A DNA stretch of 64,000 bases. Origin: Rallus limicola. Its lineage: Eukaryota; Chordata; Aves; Gruiformes; Rallidae. The translations under genes and the position numbers were made by a program. The notes under the pieces were generated by a model, which saw only the letters and a program-made list of their open reading frames with translations, did no database searches and was not told the origin of the DNA. The stretch's first letter is position 1, and every line of letters begins with the position of its first letter. The stretch spans positions 73,264,783 to 73,328,782 of the forward strand of contig JAKCOZ010000002.1 of assembly GCA_022605955.1 (NCBI GenBank). The letters run 5' to 3'. Positions 1 to 12,850 of the stretch are shown piece by piece.

Positions 1-508
1 TTAGGATGAGAGCAGTGCTGATAACACCCTGATGTTTTTAGTTATTGCCAAGGGCTTGTTAGTTGTTCATTTTGCCCTGCTAACCAGAAGGCGGCAGGGG
101 GGGGGACCAGAAAGTTGGGAGGGGCACAGGTGACCCAAGCTGGTCAAAGAGGGTATTCCATACCAATTATGACATGCTCAGCTGGTGAAGGGCACAGCTC
201 CAGGACAGTTTCCAGTGTGCTTATATTTTTGGTTTTGGGGGCTGTCCAGCTCCTGGATGGCTCTGAGCTGTACAGCCTGAGTTGTGTGGTTCAGTGAAAA
301 ACTGCACTGTGTAGCACCAATTTCATATATTTTTGCTGTAAAAGTCCTATTAATATTATTTCTCTCTCTGCTCTCCTAGTAAACTATCCTTATCCCAACC
401 CACAAGGTTTGCCTTGGGTTTTTTTCCCCTTTTTTCCCTTCCCCTCTACCCCAGAGTGAGCAGCTGCGTGGTGCTCAGCTCCTGGCTGGGGGCAGAACCA
501 TGACAACA
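1..508 (+). mobile_element. Avian ERV LTR fragment (left end cut by window)
   Basis: This resembles a common avian ERVL-type LTR family read in the sense direction. Recognisable blocks are a 'gataacaccctgatgttttt' block near the left edge, a 'ttgggaggggcacaggtgac' block near 115, a 'gggtattccataccaatta' block near 150, and a 'cttatcccaacccacaagg' block near 390. The end reads 'gagcagctgcgtggtgctca' followed by a terminal CA at 507-508. The element starts outside the window. It shows small indels and substitutions, so it is an old copy, and no internal retroviral genes follow it. Family assignment is from memory. It lies in the SNX25 intron, opposite in strand to the gene. Confidence 0.75.
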
Positions 509-2904
509 AAGATGTATTTAAAACTTCATAAGCCACCAGGTAACAGATGAAATGCCCTTTGCTGTCACACTGCAGTGTACACTCAGCAGTGGAAACAAGA
601 TGTGGTACTCCAACAGGCATCACAACAGGGATGATACCCTGCTCTAACTGCAGTCTCTGTTCCTCTGTATCATCCAATTTAAACATCAATTTAAATTCAC
701 TACAATCTTTAGAACATTGACAGAAAGCAGAGGTACATCAAGAAGATCTCTGTGTTACCTACCTCAAGAAGAATTTCCTGTGTTTCTATCATGGCAATAT
801 AGAAATTAACTGAAGGTTTTCTGGCTTTCTAAGAAACTCTATCTTCCAAGCTAGAAGTGACATGCTTTGTAGCATTCTGCTCAAAACATCAGCAAGTTCT
901 ACAACAGTAAACCCCATAGCAGTAAGCAATTTAGTTCACAGCTTAAATTATTCTTAAAGCCACAAATTCCTTTAAAAAGGAAGCAGTATCAGAGTCTTTG
1001 GCTGTGCTTCCAGGTTTATTACAGCACAGATTCAATCTGTGGCATATGAGCACAATGTCATGTTTCTGCTGACTTTGCCACAGTTCATAGACAGCATTTA
1101 AACCCTTGCTCCATCTGCCAGGAAAAGGTGAGCCCTGTGCAATTTTCAGAAAGATTCCTGGACTTTTCCAGCAACTTTGGATGTGCAGCATCAAGATACA
1201 CTAGTACTTCACATTTTGTGTCACGCAGCATCACGCCACTGATCAGCTGTTAGGCACCTTAAAACCAGACCTTTCTCCTTGTGAATTCACAGCCTTGCAG
1301 GATGTGAAAAAACAGGCAACAGGTCCTGTTTCAACCTATACAACATCTGCAGTTACAGCTGTGGGGTTTTTTTTATTTTTCAGGGGTTTTTAACCCATTA
1401 TCACATTGAGTCTTTATAGGATTTTTTTCCATTGCTGTGTTAATGCAGCCAGCCTTACCCAGCATCGACTAAGGTGAATTTCCCTTCCCAAAGTGTAAAA
1501 GTTAATTGGAAAATACCTAAGAGAACTTATTTTAGCTCTATATAATGGGAATAGCAATCCAACAGAGACCTAGAAGAAGTGGTCAGAATTCTCAGCAAAT
1601 GAGGAAGCTCATAAAAAAAATCAACATTAATAATAATCAATAATTCTGCAACTATAGATTCTATGTCCCAAGCTTTGAACAGGAAAATATTTACAACTTT
1701 AAAAAAGCCAAAACAATATCCTCATCTTTTAACTGTTTAAATAAAACTCTTCCCAAAAGAAAATACTTTACTGCAATACAGATTGAGTGGAAACATAATG
1801 CTTAAAAATCAGGAAGCATGTGTAGAAGCTTTACCTGTTTTGTTTCTACCCTATTCCACAGCTGAAACAAATACCTGGAATCCAATGCAAGATCTACTGC
1901 AATATGCACACACCTTAATTTCTTCTTTTCTTGAATGTAGTGACCATTTAGTTTCTTTTTTGTCTTTATTTCCTATACATTAGCTTACATAAAGCTGGCA
2001 TCTACCATACATTAACCCCATCTTCTGCTCCAGAGCCGAAAGAAGCATGAATAAGAGCATGCAGACTTGTCACTAACAGAGACCCTTTCTCTGGAGGGGT
2101 GGTAAAAATACATGGATCCAACTGTAGGCAAAACAACTTCATAGTATAAAATGTATAGTCTAAATCTGATCAACCAGCACTTATTTCAGTGAAGATAACT
2201 GAAATGCAGGGCAGCACACAGATAAGCCCAAATTCCACACACAGTTACACAAATTCTGCATTCAGATGTGGGAGCTACATAGGCTTAGAGTTTCCATTTG
2301 AAATTCAAATTTGGGTGTAACTGTAGTATTTAGTGGACAGCTGACCTTTAAGGACACAGGGAGCTTTGCTGAAAAGGAAAATCATGGTATTAGCTAGATA
2401 ACCTAAACGGAGACTGAAAATCCAGCCAACAATTTTTCCAGCAGAGAAGTCTTGTTACTGCAGGACAGGCCACTTACAGAAACCACAAGGCTCTGCCTCC
2501 CGTGGCTAGAAGAAATGGGAAACTGAATGGAATTAACCCTGGTGCTATTTTGGGAAAGGTGCAAGTAACCATCTTCCTGTCTGCTGACTGCTCTAATAGT
2601 GCCTCTCCTTTCCCTTGCAGGAACTGCTCGCACAGCCCACCTCCCACCGTGAGCAAGGGATTCAAGGATGAAAAGGAAACAGCAGTGAATCCAAACTCGG
2701 AGAAAAAGGAGGACAAGCGTGTCCTTCCATGGGTCTTACAGGCACCCTGAAGCTTGCTCAGGGTCTAAAACTGGTAGTAAGATTGAAATGTTCTCTTTCT
2801 CAGTTGCCTGCAAACGTGTTACAGCCTTCATTACTTGGAGATAGCACACCAGAAAGGAAAGAGAGCAGCAGAAAATTCCAGTGAAATGCAGTTTTTATTT
2901 TTAC
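1..2904 (-). other. SNX25: SNX25 intron 3 (partial)
   Basis: Intron downstream of SNX25 exon 3, running off the left edge of the window. The donor on the minus strand is CAG|GTAAA, with intron base 1 at 2904. Apart from the LTR fragment at 1-508 I see no further exon, repeat or RNA gene. The region 509-2900 is AT-rich unique-looking sequence with short open frames that show no domain similarity. Confidence 0.8.
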
Positions 2905-3121
2905 CTGGCATTGGCTCCTTTAAGGTCACAGAAGTGTGAGAGTAAAGCTTTCACTACATCATTGCAGACAACTTTAACTACATCAATGTGACTCAGCCTC
3001 TGTCGCAGCTGCCTGGCAATCTCCCAGAAGTCTTCAGATAGCAGCTGGTACAGCTGCCCTTCATCTCTGCTGAGTTGCCCATACCAGGACAGGATGTAAT
3101 CTCTATAGCTGTAGTCAAACA
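2905..3121 (-). CDS. SNX25: SNX25 coding exon 3 (start of PXA domain)
   Basis: This exon encodes one residue completed from exon 2 (Val) plus 71 codons and the first two bases of an Arg codon. The peptide begins FDYSYRDYILSWYGQLSRDE and ends CDLKGANAR. I recognise it as the start of the PXA domain of sorting nexin 25, nearly identical to the human protein. SNX25 belongs to the SNX13/14/19/25 group (PXA, RGS-like, PX and C-terminal nexin domains) and is implicated in endosomal trafficking and TGF-beta receptor turnover. The acceptor is a pyrimidine tract followed by CAG at 3124-3122; the donor is CAG|GTAA at 2905/2904. Length is 217 bp, entering in phase 1 and leaving in phase 0+2, which fits exon 2 exactly. 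The RGS, PX and C-terminal parts must lie left of the window. An alternative SNX family member is unlikely given the residue match. Confidence 0.95.
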
Positions 3122-4775
3122 CTGAAAAGAGAAATGAAACAATAAATAGCAAAAACTGCAAAAGAGGAAGGGACACCAAGCTAGAAAGAACATAATCCCC
3201 CACACTTACATGGGTAAGAGGTTTCATACTCTCTTTCTTTGGGTTCTAAATTCTTGTCAAAGAAAGTAAGGTTGGCAAAGTTATGGAAATCTGCACCTAA
3301 CAGGTTACTGGAGGTCACTTTGCAAAGCAAAGCCTGTAAGTGGATTTGCTCAGTCAGTCAGGTTACTAGCTACACACAACCTCAAACTAATACCTGTCTC
3401 TCAACAGAGAGTGTGGTTATGCAAACTATCGTATAATCTGACTGTGTCTAGGCTGCTGCAGACTGAAACCAGCCTTCTTCACGCTGGAGTGGAGACTCTT
3501 GAATTCCTAAGTCACAGTTAAAAGGGGAGGTGGTATGATTTTTGTATTTCAAGAGACACACACAGTACCCAAACAACACTGCAGAAAGTACATTATGGGA
3601 TCAGGAAAGCTAGAGATAAGAGAGAACAAGTAGATTAGTGTGACAGCCTGAACTTCAAAAATGACTACATACTCCAAACCATACAGAATACCTACAGGCA
3701 ATAACCAAGGTCACTGTTATTTCAAGTCCCATGGCAACACCACGTTCCACCACTCTGAATTTTGTTTTTCACAACATCTACGTGCTGCCGGTTTTACTGA
3801 AGCTTCACTCTAGCAGATGTCTCTAGAGGTCTAGGAGGGAGCAGGAGGCATTCAGGGAGCACAAGCCACGTTTGGGGGTTATTATGAAATGGGTTAAAAA
3901 GTTGAGGTGGAAGGAGGAGTCAGTTTGCATCTACCAGAGGTATAACTGAATAATAAGGGGGAAAACAAGTGATGCACCTGATAGTCTGAGCAGCTTCTGA
4001 ACAAGACATCCTGATTTCAAGCCTCTGATATCAAAAATACTTCTCAGTTCAGCGTAAGCCCACAGTGCAAAGTGACCCCACTATGTGTTTCTTTCCACTT
4101 TCCCAGCAGTTGTTTGTTTTATAATAAACTATAAAAAGCTGTCTGGCACTGCAACAGTGAACTAATAACACACTGGTGAACTGAAGTTGTTATGCTATTA
4201 CTTTTGTCTGCCTGAGATACCAGCAGACCTCATCCAGCATCACCTTGTTAAAAACACCCAAAAAGAAAAGGCTAAAATTGATAAAAGTTTCTAGTCAAAT
4301 GCTTCATAATTTAAAAAAATAACCTCCTCAGGTTTATGAAGAAATAAACTGCATCATTTCACTGACTATACTGTTAGCTATTTGTTTATTTTGCTAAGTC
4401 ATTTCACAGCTATAATTATTCAGGAAAAAAAAAAAAATCAATAAATAAACTGAAGCTTTCCTCTTTTTTTCCTGATCCAGGAGAGATAAAAAATATACAG
4501 AGTCATATCACAGGATGGGAACTCCCAATGTTGAAGCATATCCTGTTTCATTACTCTTCTAAAATAGAAGAATTAATGTTTCATTGAAAAGTCTCACTCA
4601 CAAATGCTAGTGAGTGATAAAGACAGGTATAAAAGTGAATGATCTTCTGATAGACAAGGTGAGGAATAATCCCTCAGTACACAGAAGAGCAACTGGGAAC
4701 AGCATTTTAAAAACTGAAGTTATTACTCTCAAGTATGCCACCACAATACACATTTTAAATATATCTTCACAACAG

Positions 4776-5028
4776 TCATGGAATTGTCTTAGTTGGTAGG
4801 GACCCTTTAGATCATCAAGTCCACCCATCACCCTAACCTACCAACCACCACTAAACCATGTGCCTAAGTACCACATCTACTTGTCTCTAAACACCTCCAG
4901 GGATGGCGACTCCACCCGGGCAGCCCTTTCCAATGCTTAACAGCCCTCTCTCTCTGAAGAAGCTTTTCCTAATATCCAATCTAAACCTCAGGTCCTCAGG
5001 CCATTCTGCAATCACCTTTGTCTTATAG
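4776..5028 (-). mobile_element. CR1 LINE 3' fragment
   Basis: Reverse-complement CR1 tail. It begins near 'catggaattgtcttagttgg' and runs through 'agatcatcaagtccaccc', a block near 4900 with 'cacctccagggatggcgact', and 'cctaatatccaatctaaacc'. It stops around 5028, next to an LTR fragment. It is diverged and 5' truncated, as is usual for avian CR1 copies. Confidence 0.9.
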
Positions 5029-5029
5029 C

Positions 5030-5410
5030 ATGGCGTCTGGCTTAGCTTACAGTTTATAACTAGGTATCATGTGGCCTCTCAGCTGTCTTCCCCCCCCAGC
5101 GGGATGGGGAGGAGAAACAGAAGAGAAAGGTGAAAGTCGTGGGTTTGGATAAGAACAGATTCCTATGAGAGCAAAGGAAGAGGAAAGTAACAACAGCACT
5201 AATAATAAAATCTATAAAGCAGGTGATACCCAAAGCAATCTGCTCACTGCCCAGGACCCAATACCCAGCCAGTCCCCAAGCAGCGATTCCTACTCCCTGG
5301 CCACCCCCACCCCATCATATGGTATCAAAGATTCCTTTGGCTAGTTTTGGTCACCTGCCCTGGCTGTGTCCCCTCCCAGCTTCTTGCATCTCAGCTAAAA
5401 AACAGGACAT
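5030..5410 (-). mobile_element. ERV LTR fragment, same family as 1-508 and 56518-56970
   Basis: An antisense LTR fragment sharing a block order with the other two copies. It has a 'gcgggatggggaggagaaac' block near 5100, 'ggtgaaagtcgtgggtttgg', 'gcccaggacccaatacccag', and 'tcatatggtatcaaagattc' followed by 'tttggtcacctgccctggct' and 'gtcccctcccagcttcttgc'. Both boundaries are approximate because the copy is diverged and the outer ends are degraded. It directly abuts the CR1 fragment on its left. Confidence 0.7.
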
Positions 5411-8279
5411 TGCCCACTCCTTATTCTCCACCATATATGTCAAGCCCAGATCCCACACTTTCCAATTAACAACCATCACTTTTCCTTGAGATACACACCT
5501 ACACACAAGCAGGTATCGTTCCCTTAGTCTATGGCCCATCTCTCTCTCTGGTGGTCCACTTGCCTGGGTAACATCTTCACTGAAGGGACACCTCTTCCTC
5601 ATGCCAGCCAGAATTCACCTCCAGAGACTGAGGGTTTGTGTCTTTCCCCCATTGCCTTGTCAATGGCCCCTTCCCTAGGCAGGGATCCCAGCTGCCTGCC
5701 CTCACTACCCTCTAATTCCAGAGACAGCTTTTAGAACTTTGTTTTTAAAAAAATAAAAAATTATAGAGCACACAAGCCAGAGACACCAACAGCAGCTTGT
5801 GCTGCAGAAGACACTGCCTCATCCCTAAGTGTCATCCTGGCCATGATGCACTATTGCTGCTTCAGTTTCCCACCTGTTGATGCAGCTGGTGCCTCTTTCG
5901 ACTCTCTAAAGAAACACAGAATTTTAGAGAGTGCAGCTTACTGCTTTCAGAGGAGAAACCTGCTCATTAATCTACTCTCATTAACTTTACACTGCACATT
6001 CTCTAAATCACTGAAAACAACTGGTCCCTGGACAAGGAAAAGCAAAGCACAACACGCTTTCTGGAAAATTCCTTACTCAGCTGCTACAAACATGAGACAC
6101 ATTTCTTCTGATGGAATCAGATGCAGTGACAGCAACAAGTATGGTGCAAAACTGTAGAAACTTCTAGTGGGTTTTCTAAATTAGTTCAGCAGATCCAAGT
6201 TCCCCGTTGTTACAAGCTGATTGAAAGTCACTCCTGCACGAGTGTGAAGTTGAGCCTCTGCAATTTTGTTTTTGAAAGACTGCAAGCTAAGAGAGTGCTG
6301 GGAGTAGAGCAGCAGAAGTTTGTGTGTGCAGAGGGCAGTGAGGACATAGGTCTAAAGACCCTTCCTTCATTCCTAACCTCACGCAGGTCTCCAGTAACTG
6401 TGATCCCTTCTTCCACATTCATTCATTCAGAGCCAGTGGGTCAGACTGGCTTCTCATCTGCAATTTGCAGAGCTTCACATTAGATGGCTTTTGAATGCTG
6501 CTAAAATTCATTCAACTTTAGGAAAAATAACATAAATTTGAATAACAAGGATTAAATGCCTACCCATTTTCTCAAATCACCACTAAATCCAGAGCAGAAG
6601 TATTCTTCCTATGCAAATGCAGCCAGACTTCCAAGTTTCTAACAAGAAGTAAATATCTTTTCCTGGAAGCACTGGATAGACCACTATGCTAATTTATGAT
6701 CAAATCCAAAACTCTCCTGTGACTGTATGAACAAGAGCAGAGAAGATATAGCTACAGCTATTTATGTTGAGTTAGTCAACAGAAGCAAGCATCACAATCT
6801 GTATGATAGAAAGGCAAGATTAGTATGAACTGAGTAAGAACCTGGATCAGGAAACCACCATCCAACAGCCAAGGAGCATTATTATACTGCCATGCTATTA
6901 CAACATTAGATTTAACATGCTCATCATAAGCTATACTCAAAGAAAAATACTTTCAATAAAAATTTAATGGAAAAAGATGCTGGGCTATACCATCATGAAA
7001 TACCTGGCAAAAGAACTGTTCTATATAAGTAATTGTTAAATGCTGGGTTATTTGTTATAGATATTGCTTTTTTCCCCCCCTGCCAAAAGCCAATTCAGAT
7101 TTTAAAACATAAAGTGCCTTCTCTTCATCCTTAAAATTCTAACTAAAAATTACAGCCCCTATACTGAGGTCCTTAAAAATTAATAATAACTAATTTTGCA
7201 AATCTCTCTTTTCCAAGACATCAATTATTAAATTGAAAGAGATAAAGACCATTATTCACTTACTGCATTCTAGAATTTCTATTTTTTTATGATTTAGCTA
7301 TGTGATATAAATTAAAGATGATGAGATATCCCCACAAAATCTTTATTTAGACCTCTGTGCAGAAGGCTGGCAAAGTGCTGGGTAAATGCTCGTGCTTCAG
7401 TGACTGGGAACCTGCCCCAGTCACTAGCAATAATGATTTTAGCTCTCAGTATAAAAGTTTGTGCTTGGTATAAGCACTAGCATTTGTTGGCTTACTTGTA
7501 TTTTACAACATTTTTCAAACTCTAAAAAACTGATACATGTAAGAGACTCGATGTTATCGTTGTGCATAGCTGGACAGCACCTGTGCAAAGGGGATCACAC
7601 CCTGTGAGTCTCTTATTCCACATTGTTTGGTTGATTTTTATTACATTTTCTTGCCATTTGCTTGTTTATTAATTATTACAAGTGTGCAGAAAGAACATGG
7701 ACATTTCCAAATACATAAACAATAGAGAAAATGTGTTACAAAGTGTAAGGAAATATATTAACAAAAAAAACCCAGACAAATTTCTCTTTGAATCGTTTTG
7801 CCCATGTACCCTTTACCAAGAGTTCTGAGCTCCAAGTGTTTAAGTCCCAGTAGCAGATAGAACATGAATTCAAATTAAGTCTTGCTCATATTTTGGACCC
7901 AAACAACTAATTTTTTGAGAGCTGTGAAAAAAAAAAGAATAAAGCTTTTCAAAGAGAGTGGCAGAAGCTACTCCAATTTTTAATTTTTTTTTTTCCTAAA
8001 TGTCAATGTATGCATCTTTGGTTGGGAAGTGAGACAGATCAGGGAAAAAACTTCTGTAAAAGGGAAGTCCTGCCTTGCATCCTTAAGAGAGTTGTTCTAA
8101 GGGTTCAACAAGAACAGAGACAGGTAAGATCTGATCCCTGGGTACAATGTACTTAAATTCCAAAAATATTTCCAACAAGGTCACCTCAACACAGGGTTGA
8201 AGGAAGATAAGCCCCTAGGAAATAAGAGCTAGATCTCCAGCATGAAGTATTTTAAGAGCTAAGAAACACGGGATATGAA

Positions 8280-8640
8280 TAAATAGCCAGTTTTCACAGC
8301 AGAATTTCACCAGTGGAGTTGTGCTGGGATTTGTGCTATAGCCTGTGCTGTTTTACTTACTCACAAATGATCCAGTAAATGGCATAAGTTATATGGAGAC
8401 CAATTTTTCTGGCACTACTAAAGCAGTAGAGCCAAAGACTGATGGCAAAGAACAGCAAAAAGACCACAGGATATTGGGCAATAAAAAAGGAATATCAAAT
8501 TCCGTTCCTGGGAGACTAGATAGACCCATGGCAGATAAACTGATCTACATCTACTGCCCTCAGCCCAAAGAGCACACTGCACAACAGCAGCAAGAGTCTG
8601 ACAGAGCACAGCCTGTCTTAAGAGACATGTTCCTAAAATA
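8280..8640 (+). mobile_element. Possible highly degraded LINE reverse-transcriptase remnant
   Basis: Conceptual translation around 8305-8400 gives GVVLGFVL, a stop, then PVLFYLLTNDPVNGISY. This resembles the CR1-type block (VLGPVLFNLFINDLDDGI) in the palm region of LINE reverse transcriptases. The rest of the frame has no convincing match and the nucleotide sequence no longer looks like modern CR1. This is inference from one short stretch. Confidence 0.3.
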
Positions 8641-11600
8641 ACATATAATATGGGCTGAAAACACAGTTACCAGGTGAGCAACACGAAGCACTTTTCGCCT
8701 CTTCGTATTTGCAGAAGTGGGTCATCTTTTCTTTGCATAAGTTAAGTGGATGGCAAACAAGAAGCAAATCAATGTATCAAGAAAAAGCATGAAATATACT
8801 TTAAAAACAAAACAAAATACTTCAGTGTTAGTCACTCAAGTACTACCAGCTGAAAGAGGGACTAAAAAGGCCTCCTCTTTCTACCACATTCAATGAGGAA
8901 AATCTTTTCATAATCTTACACTTGTTCTGATTTTGAACAGCTAAGATTTCATAAAACACCATACAATGGCAGGGCTAATTCACAGTTTTCCCTCACCTTG
9001 TGTCTGCAGTTTACCAAATATGCTGTAATTACCAAGGAAACAGCACTCTGAAGCACCATCCTTTCATTCTGTTCAGAGATACAAAAGAAGTTGAGAACTG
9101 AATTGTGAACTAACACAGAAGTTCCTTCTTTGTGGAACTTAGTGGCTAACATTGTAGAGAGACAATACCCAAGAACTTGGTTACACTGGCTTTGGCAAGA
9201 CTAGAAGCTATCCAAGGTATTGGCAAGTATTATCAGCCCATGACCATCACAAGAAAACTATCAAAGCAACTTAATGCTTTTAAGCTTACTGAAATAAGCC
9301 AGGAGTTTGAAATGGAAACATGCAGGACCCCTTCAGTTAAAACTAAAGATGATCACAGATATCTATCCTTCCAGTTACACTAACAGTGATGAGAACATGA
9401 AGAAAAAAGCAGCAAAGCAAGTGATAGCTCGTCAAGCAAGACACAGCACAGAACTTGAGTAGAGCCATTCTACAACCAGAGAGAAAAGGTCACCCAGACT
9501 GGCAAAAGCACAGCATGAGTGAGTAACAGTCAGTATTTGAGGATGCAAAGTAGTTAACAACTAACAGTAAATCCTAGGCAAATTTAAATACACAGATGAT
9601 GAAGAACAGGTGAAGAAGTCAGCATTAACCAAAGGGCTGGCTCTTCATAACCACAACCTTTGAAATCAGATATGCTGACTCCTCCAAAAATGTCATCCTT
9701 GCATCTGTAAGGTAATATAAAGAGAAGCAAAATCTCATTGAAAACACACTGCAAAACCCCATCAACTGTGATAATCTGACATCTACTCAAAACCTGAAGT
9801 GGCAATAGGAGTCTGAACTGGAATCAAAATTAAAGTCTCAGGAGAACTGGAAAGTCTCCTAAGAAAATGAACAAGGCTTTTTAAAGCATTTTGTTGAAAA
9901 GCATGTTACATCCAGACAGCAAGAAGATGGCAAAAATTCCGTCATCAGTGTAAGACTGGAAGCAGAAAAACAGGCAGTATTTTTAATATATAAAGTTCTA
10001 TTTAACTCTGAACTTGTAAAAAAGCACTCATATTATCAAGACAGCTACTCATTTTGGAACTGTCAGAGGGCAAGGAATGGGTCCTGTCTATTTTCAGACA
10101 GATTATTCTACTCTAATAAAAAAGTAAAATATTTCTTTTGGGATTCATTCAGTATCTCAAACTTAAGTTAACATGGACACCTTCCAAAAATCAGAAAGCT
10201 TCCTTAAGCCCATGTGAGCTAGAGTGGAAGTACAGCTTCATCCTTGTCAAACTGTGTAACGGAGGAGAAGTTGGCTTCATCACTTAGGCCTGGAAGAAAC
10301 ACAACCAAATCTGACAAATTTCTCTCCAAAAATCAGTGTGAGAATGGAGAAGCTTCTCTGAAAAGAAGTACCAGAAAATCAGTGAGCTGTCACAACAGAA
10401 AGTCCTCAACTCTGAAAAATGAATGACAAATACCAGTAACTTACTTTCAGCCTCACAGAGTAAGGACAGACTCATGCATCTGCTCACTAAATACCTTAGA
10501 TGATGACAGCTCCCATATTTTTTACAGACACCTGACTTACTCCTAAGGGCAAGTAACAGGAGGAGAGCATAACATAACTCTTTCCCCCAGTATTCCACGA
10601 TATTGTTATCTCCAAATAACCCCACCACCTTCAATTCTATGCTGATCAGTTCAAAGCTTCATTTCAAATTCCAAAGCAGGTTATCCCAAGTGTAACGTAT
10701 GGATGTGAGAGACTACAGCAAGTAACTTGTCTGTGCTGGTTTCATAATGTAATGTTTAGACTCTATTATCCTCTTCACATCATCAGGAATCCCAGAATCT
10801 GACTGATTCCAGATGAAACTCCTGCCTAAAACCAAATTATGATATCATAATTCACCTTCACAGAAACAACAGAGTAGTTAGTGCTCTAATTTTCTGTTTT
10901 AGCTATATAAACTGCTAACATCTACTCACAGAAATAATTTTAGAAATGTAACATATCCCAAGAAGCTTTCATAAGACACCCAGTCAGCTTAAAGCAACTA
11001 TTATATTTTAAAATATACTCTCTCCAGATATGGAAAAAAAAGATACCAAAAAACTCATAAAAAAGTGCTGAAAAGGAAAAAAAAAATATGTTAAAAGTGA
11101 GACAAAATGCTCACAGAAGACTAAAATGACATAAAATTTTATAAATACATTTTAAAAGCTACAATGCACAAAGCTGTATATATTTTCTTCTTTTAAGACA
11201 CAAGCTAACTTTATTGCCTTTATGTTCCAACCTAGCTTAGCCTCTGAAATAACAAATAAAAAAACTTTCACTTTAAACACTGATACTATCCTGAGTTCTA
11301 CAGTGTTTTGTATTACTAGGAGTCTGATCTACAACTGTGTGCAGAAATAGTAGTTCTTTATTTTAAAGAACTGTAAACAAGAAATTTCAAATCTATATGA
11401 TCATAGTTCACATTTTACAATCCAAAGCCCAGGGATTGTTCTGGTGATCCACAGATTTCACAGAATGCATCAGCCAGAAATAGAAATGTTCATTTTAGAT
11501 TCTGTTTTCATAGCAAGAATTGCACTAAATGGGAAGACTGTTTGCAGGAGTCTACAGGATTTTTCAGTTCAGAAAAACCCACTGAAGTATCTTTTAAATT

Positions 11601-11897
11601 ACACCCTTCTGTTTTGTGCACAAGTTTTAAGGATTTTATTTTAATATATTTGTTTAAAAAAAAAAAGTCACTAAAATGGTAAGATATCAGTGAAATTGAA
11701 AGAAAGAAAAAAAAACCCTTCACCATTATACTGCTACAGCAGACCTCTTGGTAACACCAAGACCTTGCCCTTCTATTTTTTTATCAAGAAAGAAATGAGG
11801 GTCATATTCTGAAACCCTGGAAAACTGTACAGTCATGGTTTGCTAAGAGGACAAGAGATATTCAGAGTGTAATAACTTGGTCCAAGTTAAGACTCAC

Positions 11898-11982
11898 CTT
11901 CTTTTAGTGCTTTATCCATGTTGTGAGAAATGACCACTCTCCTTGATTGGACTGAATCATGGGAACTTCCAGACCAATTACT
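11898..11982 (-). CDS. SNX25: SNX25 coding exon 2
   Basis: An 85-bp exon encoding 28 codons plus the first base of a Val codon: SNWSGSSHDSVQSRRVVISH followed by NMDKALKE. The end VVISHNMDKALKE matches what I recall of vertebrate SNX25. The Met at 11919-11917 is where the shorter human protein model (about 840 residues) begins. The acceptor TTTGAATTTCAG ends at 11983 and the donor AAG|GTGAGT falls at 11898/11897. The exon enters in phase 0, matching the end of exon 1, and leaves in phase 1, matching exon 3. It links the membrane-anchor exon to the PXA domain. Confidence 0.93.
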
Positions 11983-12442
11983 CTGAAATTCAAAGAGAAC
12001 ATTAATCATAAGAGAAAGGAATAAACAGAAAATGATACAAGAAATAAACTGGAATTCAAGGTGACAGCACTGTATCACTTGGTCTTTATACAAATATTGT
12101 CAGCCCATATAGTTAAAATTAAGGAGAGTCAACTGTCTGTAAGGTTATTAAACATTGTTCATTAAGCACATATTAATACTCCTTGATGCTTATCACAGAC
12201 TGTACAGAGTGCCAAATTATCTCAAGGTTGTTGGGTTTCTGGGAAAAGGGAGCTGAATTCATCTGCAATTCAACACACAGGTAACATGACATGCATTTAA
12301 CAACTGGAACTCTTCAGAATTTTCACAGCTTTAAGATCTCCCAAGAGATACATCAGTAGCAAATCTAACAGCCTACTTTACAGCCTACTGTCAGGATGGA
12401 CTTCATTTGGCTTCATAAACCACTTTTAAAAGAAAAGCTAAT

Positions 12443-12850
12443 CATCATAGAATGCTTCGGGTTGGAAGGGACCTCAAACACCATCTAGCTTCAACCCCCT
12501 GCCATAGGCAGGGACACTCTCCACTAGACCAGGGTGCCCAAAGCACCATCCAGCCTGGCCTTGAACCCTGCCAGGGATCCAGGGGCAGCCACAGCTTCTC
12601 TGGGCACCCTGTGCCAGGGCCTCATCACTCTCACAAGGGCAATTTTTTTCTTTTAATCGAATCTAAATCTGCCCTCTTTCATCTTAAGGCCGTTACATGC
12701 CCTTGGAAATGGTTCACCCTCACCTTTCTTGTAGACACACCCCTCCCCCTTCAGGAAGGCGGCTGTAAAATTTCCCCAAAGCCTTCTCTTCTCCAGGCCC
12801 AATGGCCCAACTTTCTCAGTCTTTAGGCCTCCTACAGTTACTCTGTTCGC
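12443..12850 (-). mobile_element. CR1 LINE 3' fragment
   Basis: Antisense CR1. The 3' tail is at the left ('catagaatgcttcgggttgg', then 'aagggacctcaaacaccatc'), followed by 'gcccaaagcaccatccagcc', 'ttctctgggcaccctgtgcc' and 'agccttctcttctccaggcc'. It is about 400 bp, 5' truncated, with a T-rich interruption near 12645. Confidence 0.95.

Larger units (their letters stand above)
3122..11897 (-). other. SNX25: SNX25 intron 2
   Basis: An 8.8-kb intron bounded by GTGAGT (donor, 11897) and TTTCTCTTTTCAG (acceptor, ending 3122) on the minus strand. It holds a CR1 fragment (4776-5028), an ERV LTR fragment (5030-5410) and possibly a very old reverse-transcriptase-like remnant near 8300-8640. The rest is AT-rich sequence with short A and T runs and no coding signal that I can support. 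Confidence 0.85.
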
